Counted from the stretch's first letter, positions 9,296 to 17,832 are shown. The stretch: DNA of 64,000 nt from Extensimonas vulgaris (GCF_003337425.1 NZ_QPJU01000009.1:62001-126000), one strand, 5' to 3'. Program-made: numbers and translations. The notes: generated from the sequence alone by a model not told the origin.

Positions 9296-10408
9296 TCACA
9301 TGGGGGCAGCATGGGCATGCGCTGCAGTGTGCACGATGTGCAGGCCCAGGCGCTCGGCGAGCGGCGATGCCCCCGTGTGCAGCCATTCGAGCGCGGCGTC
9401 GAGCACGGCCGGCGCGATCATGTAGCCGTGGCGGTACAGGCCGTTGACTTCGAGCAGACCCGGGGCGCTGCAGCGGATCGCGGGGAGGTTGTCCGGCAGG
9501 GTGGGGCGGCACTGCGTGGCGATTTCGAGGATGCGCGCCTCGGCAAAGCCGCTGTGCACGGTGTAGGCGGTGCTGAGCAGCTCCAGGGCCGAGCGCACGC
9601 TCACGGGCGAAAGGTCTTCGGATTCGATCTCCGTGGCGCCGATCACGAACAAATGCTCTTGCTTGGGCGCGATGTAGATCGGATAGCGCGGATGCACGAG
9701 CCGCGTCGGCCGCTGCAGCGTGACTTCGGGCGCATGCACGCGCAGCACTTCGCCGCGCACGCCGCGCAGCGTCGGCCATTGCGCGCGCGCGCCCAGCCCG
9801 CGGCAGTCGATCAGCCAATCGGGCTGGCCAGGCGTGCCGGGGGCAAAGTCGCCCACTTCGCGCGGCGTGTGCCAATGGACGCGCACCTGCAGACGCTGCA
9901 TTTCCTGCGCGAGGGCCGCGAGCAGTTGGCGGTTGTCGAGTTGGCCCTCGCCGGGCAGATAAAGACCCTGGGTGAACCGATCGGCGAGCGCCGGCTCCGC
10001 TGCCGCGAGCCGCGCCGCGTCGAGCGCCTCGGGTGCCGGCAATCCAGGCAGCGCGGTGTGCGTGCGCTCGAAGACGCGGCGCAGGCGCTGCGCCTCGGCC
10101 GCATCCTGCCGGTGCCAGACCACGAGGGTGCCGTTTTGCTGAAAAAACACCGGCTGCTCGAGCGCGCCGAGCAAAGCGGGCCAGCGGGCGAGCGCGTACT
10201 GGCCCATGCGCACCACGTTGGGCTCGGTCACGGCCGATTCGGCCAGCGGCGCGAGCATGGCCGCGGCCACGGTGGCGGCCGCATGTTCGGCCTGCGGGCC
10301 GCCGCGGTCGAACACCTCGACCGTGTGGCCTGCGCGGGCCAGCTCGACCGCGAGCAAACGGCCCATGAGGCCCGCGCCCAGAATGACGATGGAAGAAGAG
10401 GATGGCAT
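9296..10408 (-). CDS. thiO: glycine oxidase ThiO (FAD-dependent)
   Basis: A 370-aa FAD-dependent amine oxidase of the DAO family that oxidises glycine to dehydroglycine for thiazole synthesis. The N-terminal dinucleotide motif VILGAGLMGRLLAVELA is clear, and a DAO-type C-terminal block (NGLYRHGYMIAP) contacts the flavin. The start at 10408 puts the GxGxxG motif near residue 8, as usual; the open frame upstream has no family similarity. It is the first gene of thiO-thiS-thiG-thiE. A long-range inverted repeat lies in its leader (10425-10532). Confidence 0.92.
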   Translation of the reverse strand: MPSSSSIVILGAGLMGRLLAVELARAGHTVEVFDRGGPQAEHAAATVAAAMLAPLAESAVTEPNVVRMGQYALARWPALLGALEQPVFFQQNGTLVVWHRQDAAEAQRLRRVFERTHTALPGLPAPEALDAARLAAAEPALADRFTQGLYLPGEGQLDNRQLLAALAQEMQRLQVRVHWHTPREVGDFAPGTPGQPDWLIDCRGLGARAQWPTLRGVRGEVLRVHAPEVTLQRPTRLVHPRYPIYIAPKQEHLFVIGATEIESEDLSPVSVRSALELLSTAYTVHSGFAEARILEIATQCRPTLPDNLPAIRCSAPGLLEVNGLYRHGYMIAPAVLDAALEWLHTGASPLAERLGLHIVHTAAHAHAAPM

Positions 10409-10424
10409 GGCTTCGTCTCGCACA

Positions 10425-10532
10425 GGACGAAACGGGGCAAGGCCGCACGCTGTGGAACGCGAAACCCGCACGCCAGCTGGGGCCCATCTCGGCCACGCCA
10501 ATCCCAAAGCGCGTGACACTTCCGTTTCGTCC
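10425..10532 (-). promoter_or_regulatory. inverted repeat in the thiO leader / thiO-thiD intergenic region
   Basis: Two perfect 11-bp arms (GGACGAAACGG at 10425-10435 and its complement at 10522-10532) enclose 86 bp. Read toward thiO this could form a closing stem around a folded leader RNA. I see none of the usual TPP-riboswitch marks (such as CTGAGA), so I do not call it one. It could also be a paired operator between the divergent thiO and thiD genes. Confidence 0.4.
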
Positions 10533-10602
10533 AGGAGAAAAGAATTACAGCACAGCCAAACCCTGCGCCGCTTGACTTGGCGCATCCACCATAATTTCCA
10601 TC

Positions 10603-11475
10603 ATGCCGTCGTCAGTTTCTTCAACTCCTTCTGCCCGCCATGCTTCTTGCAGCTACGTGCGCGTGCTCTCCATTGCCGGCTCCGACAGCGGCGGCGGCGC
10701 GGGCATCCAGGCCGACCTCAAGACCTTCAGCGCCTTGGGTTGCTATGGCATGACGGCCATCACCGCGCTCACGGCCCAGAACACGCAAGGCGTGCGTGCG
10801 ATCCACGGCGTGCCGCCCGAGATGCTGCGCGCGCAGATCGATGCCGTGGTGGAAGACATAGGCGTCGATGCCGTGAAGATCGGCATGCTGCACGCGCCCG
10901 AAGTCGTGCGCGTGGTGGCCGACGCGCTGCGCCGGCATCGCATGCCGCATGTGGTACTCGACCCTGTCATGGTGGCCACGAGCGGCGACCGCCTGATGGC
11001 CGAGGACACCGTGGCCGTGCTCGTGGCGGAGCTCTTTCCGCTGGCCGAGGTGATCACCCCGAACCTCGACGAGGCTGCTTGGTTGCTCGGGCGTCCGCTC
11101 GCGAGCGCGGGCGCACTCGAAGGCGCCGCGGCGGATCTGCTGGCCTTGGGTGCGCCTGCCGTGTTGCTCAAGGGGGGGCACTTGGCGGGCGAGTTCGTGA
11201 TCGATTGGCTCGCCACGCAGGATGGTCTGCGCCAGTCTTTCGAGTCGCCGCGCATTGCAAGCCAGAACGTGCACGGCACCGGCTGCACGCTCTCGTCCGC
11301 GCTGGCCGCCTATCTGGCCTGCGGTCTTGCGCTGCCGCAAGCGGTGGAGCAGGCGCGCGCCTACGTGCGCGGTGCGATTGCTGCCGGGGCCGAGGTGCGC
11401 ACCGGCCACGGCCACGGCCCGCTGAACCATGGCTACGCGCCGTTGGTGCAGCGCGTTGTGCCCCAGGAGCGATGA
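10603..11475 (+). CDS. thiD: hydroxymethylpyrimidine/phosphomethylpyrimidine kinase
   Basis: Phosphorylates HMP to HMP-P and HMP-PP, the pyrimidine precursor used by ThiE. This 290-aa ribokinase-fold protein has the N-terminal AGSDSGGGAGIQADLKTF, the middle VLDPVMVATSGD, VLLKGGHL, and the C-terminal NVHGTGCTLSSA with anion hole and catalytic region. It is divergent from thiOSGE across a ~190-bp region. thiC is not in the window. Confidence 0.95.
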   Translation: MPSSVSSTPSARHASCSYVRVLSIAGSDSGGGAGIQADLKTFSALGCYGMTAITALTAQNTQGVRAIHGVPPEMLRAQIDAVVEDIGVDAVKIGMLHAPEVVRVVADALRRHRMPHVVLDPVMVATSGDRLMAEDTVAVLVAELFPLAEVITPNLDEAAWLLGRPLASAGALEGAAADLLALGAPAVLLKGGHLAGEFVIDWLATQDGLRQSFESPRIASQNVHGTGCTLSSALAAYLACGLALPQAVEQARAYVRGAIAAGAEVRTGHGHGPLNHGYAPLVQRVVPQER

Positions 11476-11485
11476 ACCGCGCCGC

Positions 11486-11590
11486 TCAACCGGGCAGCTC
11501 GAGGATGGCCTTGGCCAGGATGTTGCGCTGGATCTCGTTCGACCCGGCGTAGATATCGAGATCGTCCAAACGCGCGTTGAGGTCTATCAT
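11486..11590 (-). pseudogene. C-terminal remnant of an acyl-CoA dehydrogenase gene
   Basis: A minus-strand reading of 34 codons plus a stop encodes LDIYAGSNEIQRNILAK and a short tail. This is the C-terminal signature of long-chain acyl-CoA dehydrogenases. Everything upstream is missing: the similarity ends at about 11590 and an AT-rich hairpin follows. It is a decayed leftover from a larger fatty-acid locus. Confidence 0.7.
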
Positions 11591-11612
11591 GCAATGTCTC
11601 CTATTGAAAAAT

Positions 11613-11650
11613 CTGAATTCGTTTTATGGTTTTTATTTTCACGAATTCAG
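11613..11650 (-). terminator. probable rho-independent terminator after the SDR gene
   Basis: Perfect 10-bp arms (CTGAATTCGT and its complement) flank an 18-nt loop. On the minus strand they are followed by ATTTTTC. The hairpin lies just past the SDR stop codon. The stem is rather AT-rich. Confidence 0.6.
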
Positions 11651-11661
11651 AGATATTTATT

Positions 11662-12420
11662 TCAGTGGATGGACATACCGCCATCCGCGCCCACGATTTG
11701 CCCCGTGACGTAACTCGCACCGGGTGACGCCAGAAAAACGAACACCGGCGCAATTTCTTCGGGGTCGGCCCAGCGGCCGAGCGGGATGCGTTCGAGGTAA
11801 CGGTCTTTGAAGCGCTCGTCCGTGCGGATGGTTTCCGTCATGGGTGTCGCGGCGCCGGGTGCGACGGCATTGACGACGATGTTGTAACGCGCCAATTCGC
11901 GCGCGGCAGACTTGGTGAATCCTATGAGCCCCGCTTTGGCAGAGCCGTAATTGATCTGGCCTATGGTGCCCAGAATGCCGGCAGAGGACACGGTGTTGAT
12001 GATCCAGCCGCGCTGGCGCTCCATCATGCCGCCGACCACGGCCTGCAGACAGTTGAAGCTGCCGCCAAGGTGCACGTTGATGACCTGATCCCATTGGTGC
12101 CGGGTCATTTTGTGCAGCATTGCAGTGCGCGTGATGCCGGCGTTGTTGACGAGAATGTCCACGGGGCCGAGTTTGCCTGCGATTTCGGCCACGGCCGCAT
12201 CGACAGAGGCGCGGTCTGAAACGTCGCAGGCCACGCCGATCGCACGTTGGCCCTGCTTGCGGATTTCCTCGGCGACTTCCTGCGCCTTTTCGCCATTCCA
12301 GTCCACGACGGCCACTTTGGCACCTTGCGCGGCATAAGCGCGCGCAATGGCGGCGCCTATTCCTTGCGCTGCGCCCGTGACCATGGCGACCTTGTTTTCG
12401 AGTGCTTTTCCACTGAACAT
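11662..12420 (-). CDS. short-chain dehydrogenase/reductase (FabG/PhaB-like)
   Basis: A 252-aa classical SDR. It has the NAD(P) motif TGAAQGIG (from residue 15), NNAG (92-95), catalytic Ser145/146 and YxxxK (Tyr158, Lys162). Asp40 after the second strand suggests NAD rather than NADP, though this is only a tendency. The sequence resembles 3-oxoacyl reductases and acetoacetyl-CoA reductases. It is divergent from an acyl-CoA synthetase and next to an acyl-CoA dehydrogenase remnant, so a lipid or PHA role is likely. Confidence 0.85.
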   Translation of the reverse strand: MFSGKALENKVAMVTGAAQGIGAAIARAYAAQGAKVAVVDWNGEKAQEVAEEIRKQGQRAIGVACDVSDRASVDAAVAEIAGKLGPVDILVNNAGITRTAMLHKMTRHQWDQVINVHLGGSFNCLQAVVGGMMERQRGWIINTVSSAGILGTIGQINYGSAKAGLIGFTKSAARELARYNIVVNAVAPGAATPMTETIRTDERFKDRYLERIPLGRWADPEEIAPVFVFLASPGASYVTGQIVGADGGMSIH

Positions 12421-12590
12421 CTATTTGCTCCTTGTGAATGTGATGGTTGTTGATGGAATCTGCATTGCATTGGATGAAATCCATTCATGGGTACTGGATG
12501 GCTGCGGTCTCCTTTCGCTTGCATGGGGGCAAAAAATGGATGCGCGGTGTATAAACCATCGCATACCAACAAAACCAAGGAGACAGCACG

Positions 12591-14714
12591 ATGCCACCCC
12601 CAGCCGCCAGACCGTCCCTCGCCCCCTTGTTCGATCCGCGCGCGATTGCCATCTACGGTGCTTCGTCCGACCCGAGCAAGATCGGCGGTCGCCCGCTCGA
12701 CTTTCTGAAAAAAAGCGGCTTTGACGGCCCACTGTATCCGATCAATCCCAAGGCGTCGCAGATCCAGGGTCTGCCCGCCTACCCCACGATGGCCGCAGTG
12801 CCCGATGCGGTGGACTTGGCCATCGTCGCGGTGCCGGCGCCAGCGGTGCTCGCCGCGCTCGAAGACTGCGCTGCGCATGGCGTGCGCGGGGCGGTCGTGC
12901 TCAGCGCGGGTTTTGCCGAGGTCGGCGGGCCGGGCGTGGCCTGGCAGGAGGAGATGAGCGCGCTCGCGCGGCGCACCGGCATGCGCGTGGTGGGGCCGAA
13001 CTGCATGGGCCTGATCAACGTGCGGCGGCGCCTGCTGGGCACTTTTACGCCGAGTGCTGCGGGCTTTGGCCTCGTGCCGGGGCGCATCAGCGTGGTCAGC
13101 CAAAGCGGTGCCTTCGGCGGCTATTGCCTTTCGCTGATCCGCCAGCGCGGGTTGGGGCTGAACCTGTGGATCACCACCGGCAACCAGTGTGATGTCGATG
13201 TTGCCGACTGCATCGAGCACTTTGCGCTCGACGCAGAAACGCAGGTGATCGCCGGCTACCTCGAGGCGGCGGCGGACAAGGAGCGGCTGTTCCACGCCCT
13301 GGCGCTGGCGCGCGAGCGCGGCAAGCGCGTCGTCATCATGAAGGTGGGGCGCTCGGAGGCGGGCGCGCATGCCACGGCATCGCACACCGCGTCGCTTGCG
13401 GGCTCAGACCAGGTCTATGAAGGGGTGTTTCGCCAGTTCGGCGTGCTGCGTGCGCGCAGCATCGACGAGTTTTTCGATACCGCCTACGCGGCGGCGTCGC
13501 CGGCGCCGCTGCCGCAGGGCCGGCGGCTCGGTGTGCTCACGGTCTCGGGCGGGGTCGGGGCCTTGATGGCCGACGTGGCCGCCGACGTGGGTCTGGACAT
13601 GCCGCCCATGCCCGAGGATGCGCAGCGCCGCCTCAAGGCCCTGCTGCCGTTTTGCGGGCCGCGCAACCCCGTCGATATGACGGCGCAACTGGTCAACGAT
13701 CTGACGCTGTTCGAGCGCAACTTTGAGGTCATGCTGCAAGAGGGGCGGTACGACGTTATCGTGGCCTTTCTCTCGAGCGTGGGCCTGGTCACGGAGCTGG
13801 GGCGCGGGATTCTCGAGCAGCTACAGACCGTGCTGCAGCGCTTTCCAGACCGCACGGTGATCGCAAGCATGCTCGCCTCGACCGAGGTGCGGCAGATGTT
13901 CGAGCAGGCGGGCGTGATGCTGTTCGACGAGCCCACGCGCGCCGTGCGTGCCGCCGGGGCGCTGGTGCACTACGGGCAGCAGTTGCAAAAACGCGCCCTG
14001 GCCGACATGCCGCCGCCTTTGCCCGCCGGGGCGCTACCGCCACCCGTGCAGGTCGTGAACGAGGTCGAGGCCAAGACGGTGCTCGCGAGCGCGGGCATCC
14101 CCGTGGTGCAGGAGCGCGTGGCCATGAGCGAAGACGATGCCGTGCGCGCGGCGGCGGACATCGGCTACCCCGTGGTGCTGAAAATCGCCTCGCCCGACAT
14201 CGCGCACAAGAGCGAAATCGGTGGCGTGATCGTCGGTGTACGCAATGCAGCGCAAGTGCGCGCGGCGTTTCGCACGCTGCGCGAGCGTGCGCACACATAT
14301 GCACCCGCGGCCCGCATCGACGGCGTCGTGGTCGCACAGATGGCGCCCCCGGGCGTGGAGACGATTCTCGGCGTGGCGCATGACCCGGTTTTTGGCGCGG
14401 TGCTGATGTTCGGCGTGGGCGGCGTGTTCGTCGAAGCGTTCCAGGATGTGGCCTTCCGCGTCGCGCCTTTCGGCGTGGCCGAGGCGCGCGCGATGATCGA
14501 GGAAGTGCGCGGCAAGGTGCTGCTGGCCGGCGTGCGTGGTCAGCCGCCGGCCGACATGGAGGCGCTGGCCTCGGCCATCGCGGCGCTGTCCGTCTATGCC
14601 GCGCAGCACGCCGATGCGATCGAAAGCATAGACATCAACCCCTTGCTCGTGCTGCCGCGCGGGCAAGGGGTGCTCGCGCTAGACGCTTTGATCGTGCCAC
14701 GCAGTGCTGCGTAG
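12591..14714 (+). CDS. acyl-CoA synthetase (NDP-forming), fused alpha-beta type
   Basis: A 707-aa single-chain NDP-forming acyl/acetyl-CoA synthetase. It has a CoA-binding Rossmann domain (about 12-140, IAIYGASSDPSKIGGRPL), succinyl-CoA-ligase-like domains (about 165-300) with the likely phosphohistidine His265 in ASHTASLAGSD, and a C-terminal ATP-grasp domain (about 485-700, VVLKIASPDIAHKSE). It converts an organic acid plus CoA and ATP to the acyl-CoA, or the reverse. A strong AAGGAG lies upstream of the ATG. The acid is unknown; the neighbours point to fatty or branched acids. Confidence 0.88.
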   Translation: MPPPAARPSLAPLFDPRAIAIYGASSDPSKIGGRPLDFLKKSGFDGPLYPINPKASQIQGLPAYPTMAAVPDAVDLAIVAVPAPAVLAALEDCAAHGVRGAVVLSAGFAEVGGPGVAWQEEMSALARRTGMRVVGPNCMGLINVRRRLLGTFTPSAAGFGLVPGRISVVSQSGAFGGYCLSLIRQRGLGLNLWITTGNQCDVDVADCIEHFALDAETQVIAGYLEAAADKERLFHALALARERGKRVVIMKVGRSEAGAHATASHTASLAGSDQVYEGVFRQFGVLRARSIDEFFDTAYAAASPAPLPQGRRLGVLTVSGGVGALMADVAADVGLDMPPMPEDAQRRLKALLPFCGPRNPVDMTAQLVNDLTLFERNFEVMLQEGRYDVIVAFLSSVGLVTELGRGILEQLQTVLQRFPDRTVIASMLASTEVRQMFEQAGVMLFDEPTRAVRAAGALVHYGQQLQKRALADMPPPLPAGALPPPVQVVNEVEAKTVLASAGIPVVQERVAMSEDDAVRAAADIGYPVVLKIASPDIAHKSEIGGVIVGVRNAAQVRAAFRTLRERAHTYAPAARIDGVVVAQMAPPGVETILGVAHDPVFGAVLMFGVGGVFVEAFQDVAFRVAPFGVAEARAMIEEVRGKVLLAGVRGQPPADMEALASAIAALSVYAAQHADAIESIDINPLLVLPRGQGVLALDALIVPRSAA

Positions 14715-14756
14715 TGCCACATAGTGCGTGACACGGGCTCACGCGCAAGCAGGGCA

Positions 14757-14790
14757 ATAAAAAAGCCGCATGTCCAAGAAAACATGCGGC
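14757..14790 (-). terminator. original tRNA-Thr terminator, now displaced
   Basis: A perfect 9-bp stem (GCCGCATGT and ACATGCGGC) with an 8-nt loop is followed on the minus strand by six Ts. It lies just downstream of the truncated tRNA-Thr copy in the direction of tRNA transcription. I infer that it ended the tRNA transcript before the element inserted ~7.8 kb between them. Confidence 0.75.
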
Positions 14791-14810
14791 CTGTTTGCTA
14801 TTCTTTTAGC

Positions 14811-14858
14811 TGGTGCCGGAGAGAGGAATCGAACCCCCGACCTTCTCATTACGAATGA
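14811..14858 (-). repeat. left attachment site: 48-bp duplicate of the tRNA-Thr 3' part
   Basis: Forty-eight bases are identical to 22625-22672, running from the CCA end through the anticodon region of tRNA-Thr(CGT). The 5' part of the tRNA is missing here, so this is an att scar and not a functional tRNA. It marks the outer left edge of the integrative element. Confidence 0.92.
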
Positions 14859-14988
14859 TGGGATTGTGTTATTCGCTTGCGTTGATTTATGCTGATAGAA
14901 TCAATGTAAATCAACAAGTTAGATTGTTATTACTGGATGCATAAACAGCTTTGGTGTTGATTGAAATTCGGCATTTTCTACTGAATTT

Positions 14989-15021
14989 GCCTACAGATTG
15001 CCTACAGATTGCCTACAGATT
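14989..15021. repeat. three tandem 11-bp repeats before the integrase
   Basis: GCCTACAGATT occurs three times head to tail with no changes, ending 13 bp before the integrase ATG. One further perfect and one partial copy occur near the opposite end of the element (22548-22568). The position at both ends suggests integrase arm-type or directionality-factor binding sites. Confidence 0.7.
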
Positions 15022-15034
15022 TTCAGGGGGTGCC

Positions 15035-16348
15035 ATGAGTGAACAAAAAAGCCGGGTTCGTTTGACCGCTGGCCGTGTGGCTGACTTCACATGCCCGCCT
15101 AGTAAGTCCCAGGCTTTTCTATGGGACACCGAAGCTCCCGCTTTGGCGCTGCGGGTGACGCCTACAGGCCGCAAAACCTACGTGTTTGAATCGCGCTTGA
15201 ACGGGGCAACCTTGCGCGTGAACATTGGCACCGCCGCTGATTGGCCGATTGAAAAGGCAAGGGGTGAGGCGCAGCGCCTGAAGGTTCTGGTGGACAGTGG
15301 ACAAGACCCCCGAGAGATAGAGCGCCAGCAACAGGCAGAAAAAGCCGAAGCAAAGGCCGCAGCAACTGCCCAGGCCCTGACCGTGGGCGAAGTCTGGCCG
15401 CTGTATCTGGCGAACGGCAGACCCAAGCGCAAAGACGCCTGGAAGCCCCGTTACCGTGCCGACCTTGAAGCAATGGCCGCCCCAGGTGGCGAGCCAAAGA
15501 AACGAGGGCATGGCGTGACAAGGCCGGGGCCGCTGTATCCGCTGCTGGCGTTGCCCCTTGCTGCCATCAATGAGGACACGCTGAAAAGCTGGTATGACCG
15601 CGAAGCCGTGGCCGGAAAGCACCAAGCCGCCCGCGCCCTGATGATGTTTCGGGGCTTTTTGCGCTGGTGCGCTGCCCGTCCTGAGTATCGAAGCCTGACC
15701 GACCGCGAAGCGGGCAAGGCCGCCGCCATCGTGGAGAGCCTGCCCAGCACCACCCGCCGCACCGACGCACTAGAGGCCGCCCAGGTGCCGGGCTGGTGGG
15801 CTGGTGTGGAGCAGCTTAACAACCGCACCGCAAGCGCTTACCTGCGCGCACTGCTGCTGACTGGTGCGCGCCGCGAAGAACTGGCCGCCTTGGCATGGGC
15901 GAACGTGGATTTTCAGTGGCGCAAGCTGACCATTGCCGACAAGGTGGACAGTACCCGCACCATCCCCCTGACGCCCTACATGGCGCAGCTACTGGCAACT
16001 TTGCCCAGGGTTGGGCCGTTCGTGTTTGCCAGCACAGGCAAGGCAGGGCGCATCACTGACGCCCGCGCAAGCCATGCCCAGGCCCTGCGACACGCTGGCA
16101 TTGAACACCTGACATTCCACGGGCTGCGTCGTTCGTTTTCGCTGCTGGGGGAGGCGGCCGGGGCACCTGCCGGGGCCATTGCGCAAGTGATGGGGCACAA
16201 GCCCAGCGCAACCGCCGAGGGCTACAGGCCGCGCAGTATCGACGCCCTGCGCCCGTTTCTGGAGCAGATAGAGGGGCACATTCTGAGCCTTGCCGCAGTG
16301 CAGTTTGACGCTCAGGCCGAACCTGGAAAGCTGCGTGCCGTTCAGTGA
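15035..16348 (+). CDS. int: tyrosine recombinase (integrase)
   Basis: A 437-aa site-specific recombinase that most likely integrates and excises the element at tRNA-Thr. It has an N-terminal arm-binding domain (about 10-95), a core-binding region and a C-terminal catalytic domain with Arg279 (GARREE), His362-x-x-Arg365 (HGLRRSF), His388 (MGHKPS) and nucleophile Tyr397. The start at 15035 has AGGGGG at good spacing; the frame is open ~28 codons upstream through the 11-bp repeats, but that part looks non-coding. Confidence 0.92.
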   Translation: MSEQKSRVRLTAGRVADFTCPPSKSQAFLWDTEAPALALRVTPTGRKTYVFESRLNGATLRVNIGTAADWPIEKARGEAQRLKVLVDSGQDPREIERQQQAEKAEAKAAATAQALTVGEVWPLYLANGRPKRKDAWKPRYRADLEAMAAPGGEPKKRGHGVTRPGPLYPLLALPLAAINEDTLKSWYDREAVAGKHQAARALMMFRGFLRWCAARPEYRSLTDREAGKAAAIVESLPSTTRRTDALEAAQVPGWWAGVEQLNNRTASAYLRALLLTGARREELAALAWANVDFQWRKLTIADKVDSTRTIPLTPYMAQLLATLPRVGPFVFASTGKAGRITDARASHAQALRHAGIEHLTFHGLRRSFSLLGEAAGAPAGAIAQVMGHKPSATAEGYRPRSIDALRPFLEQIEGHILSLAAVQFDAQAEPGKLRAVQ

Positions 16349-16349
16349 T

Positions 16350-16378
16350 TTGTATGTCGTAGCGTTGCGCGATACAAT
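16350..16378 (+). promoter_or_regulatory. candidate promoter of higBA
   Basis: TTGTAT (16350-16355) and TACAAT (16373-16378) are separated by 17 bp. The -10 box is a 5/6 match and the -35 only 3/6. The predicted transcription start falls at about the GTG of higB (16385), so the message may be leaderless. Confidence 0.45.
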
Positions 16379-16384
16379 CCAGCC

Positions 16385-16663
16385 GTGATTAAGTCATTCC
16401 GTCACAAGGGGCTGCAAGCCTTTTTCGAGCTAGGCACCAAGGCCGGTATTCAGGCCGCCCATGCCCCCAAGCTGGCGCGGCAACTGGCCCGACTCGACCA
16501 AGCCCAGCAGCCCCAGGATATGAACCTGCCCGGCTGGGGGCTGCATTCCCTGCAAGGCAATTTGAACGGGTATTGGTCGGTATCCGTGAATGGCAATTGG
16601 CGCATGACGTTCACCTTCGAGGGACTGGACGCCGTGTTGGTGGACTATCAGGATTACCACTGA
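16385..16663 (+). CDS. higB: type II toxin HigB (RelE/ParE superfamily)
   Basis: A 92-aa ribosome-dependent mRNA-cleaving toxin. The N-terminus MIKSFRHKGLQAFFE and the C-terminal WSVSVNGNWRMTF and VDYQDYH are typical HigB segments. The start codon is GTG. The toxin gene comes first and the antitoxin follows 16 bp later, the usual higBA order. It probably stabilises the element. Confidence 0.93.
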   Translation: MIKSFRHKGLQAFFELGTKAGIQAAHAPKLARQLARLDQAQQPQDMNLPGWGLHSLQGNLNGYWSVSVNGNWRMTFTFEGLDAVLVDYQDYH

Positions 16664-16679
16664 GACAGGAGCAACGACG

Positions 16680-16991
16680 ATGGCACGCATGTTCAACCCC
16701 CCGCATCCTGGCCTGACGCTGCGCGACGATGTATTGCCCGCGCTGGGGCTGTCCGTGACCGAGGCCGCCCGGCAATTGGACGTGTCCCGCGTCACCTTGT
16801 CGCGTGTGCTCAATGGCCGCGCTGCTGTGTCCCCTGAAATGGCCCTGCGCATCGAGGCGTGGCTAGGCGTAGAGCGTGGCGGGGATGCCCGCGTGTGGCT
16901 GGCCGAGCAAAGCGCCTATGACATGTGGCAGGCAGCGCAGCGATTCAAGGATGCGCCCATGCACGTTCAACCTGCGCCCTCGATGGCATAA
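16680..16991 (+). CDS. higA: antitoxin HigA (XRE-type HTH)
   Basis: A 103-aa antitoxin and autorepressor. The helix-turn-helix is visible as LSVTEAARQLDVSRVTLSRVLNG, preceded by the family N-terminus NPPHPGLTLRDDVLP. AGGAG lies upstream. It should neutralise HigB and repress the higBA promoter. Confidence 0.93.
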   Translation: MARMFNPPHPGLTLRDDVLPALGLSVTEAARQLDVSRVTLSRVLNGRAAVSPEMALRIEAWLGVERGGDARVWLAEQSAYDMWQAAQRFKDAPMHVQPAPSMA

Positions 16992-17094
16992 CCGTTTCGC
17001 CCCAGCTAGGCAGGGCTGCAATCCTGCTAAAAAGCCAGACCTCCCGCTGGCCTGCTGGTGGCACCTGATACGGGAGCGCATTCGGGAGGATGCT

Positions 17095-17832
17095 TTGAAC
17101 GTCATCGTGGAAATCAACGGCAGGCAGGCCATTCCAGTGCGGGCGATACCGCTGCTGACAGACTGGGAGGTTCTTAGCCCGGACGTGTGCGCAAACGCAT
17201 TTGCTGGCGAGGAGGGCACCACGCCACACCTGGAGGGGCTGCAAGCCTACCGGTTGGACGAGAAAGGCGCGCCGCAGCCAATCGCTGCTCGTGAGTGGGC
17301 GAACTGGATAGTTCGAGAACTAGAGGCTTGTAGTGAGCGCATCACCGCAACGCAGACCAGCCACGAGGACGGCTATCAACAGTGGCGAAGCGAATCCTTG
17401 GGGCTACTGCCCGCTGGAGTGTTCGTGTGGCGCGACGAGTTCGAGGCTGCTTTTCTGCTCGAATACGGCCCCGAGAGCATGAGAGCACAGTTTGATGACG
17501 AAGGCTATGAGCAAGACCGTCACAATCTCAACTTCGACCCGCAGCACGGCCCGCGCAACGACTGGGAAACGCTGGTCATGGAGGGCTTTGCGCCCGCCCA
17601 ACACCAGGCCGCAGCGCCTGCGCCCGTGGAGCCGGTTGTGACCGCATTAACTCAGGAACAGCGACAGGCCAAACGTTGGCAAATGTGCATTGATGCTGAG
17701 CTGGCAATGCCAACAGACACCTATGCACACCTGCCGCGTGGCATTGGCAAGGTTGCCAAAGAGCTGCGCATTACCCGGCAGGCATTGCAGCAAGACCTAA
17801 ACGCGCACCGCGAGCGACTTTTCGGCAAGTAA
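17095..17832 (+). CDS. hypothetical protein of the integrative element
   Basis: A 245-aa acidic protein that I do not recognise. I place the start at TTG 17095 because GGAGG sits just upstream and earlier starts in this frame would overlap higA. The N-terminal half contains NVIVEINGRQAIPVRAIPL. The middle is Trp-rich (GVFVWRDEFEAAFLLEYG). The C-terminus (about 190-245) looks like a short helix-turn-helix (GKVAKELRITRQALQQDLN). It could be a regulator or a phage-like accessory protein. Confidence 0.6.
   Translation: MNVIVEINGRQAIPVRAIPLLTDWEVLSPDVCANAFAGEEGTTPHLEGLQAYRLDEKGAPQPIAAREWANWIVRELEACSERITATQTSHEDGYQQWRSESLGLLPAGVFVWRDEFEAAFLLEYGPESMRAQFDDEGYEQDRHNLNFDPQHGPRNDWETLVMEGFAPAQHQAAAPAPVEPVVTALTQEQRQAKRWQMCIDAELAMPTDTYAHLPRGIGKVAKELRITRQALQQDLNAHRERLFGK

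Larger units (their letters stand above)
14715..15034. other. 320-bp region without a gene: terminator, left att copy, 11-bp repeats
   Basis: Between the acyl-CoA synthetase and the integrase lie a leftward terminator (14757-14790), a 48-bp copy of the 3' part of tRNA-Thr (14811-14858), an AT-rich stretch and three tandem 11-bp repeats (14989-15021). I see no additional gene. Confidence 0.7.

Noticed and set aside
10409-10602. TPP riboswitch before the thiamine genes
   Set aside because: The usual conserved boxes are not visible by eye; only an unrelated inverted repeat is present. A covariance search could still change this.
14811-14858. Possible second tRNA-Thr gene
   Set aside because: Only the 3' 48 nt are present; the 5' acceptor and D arm are missing, so it is an attachment-site scar.
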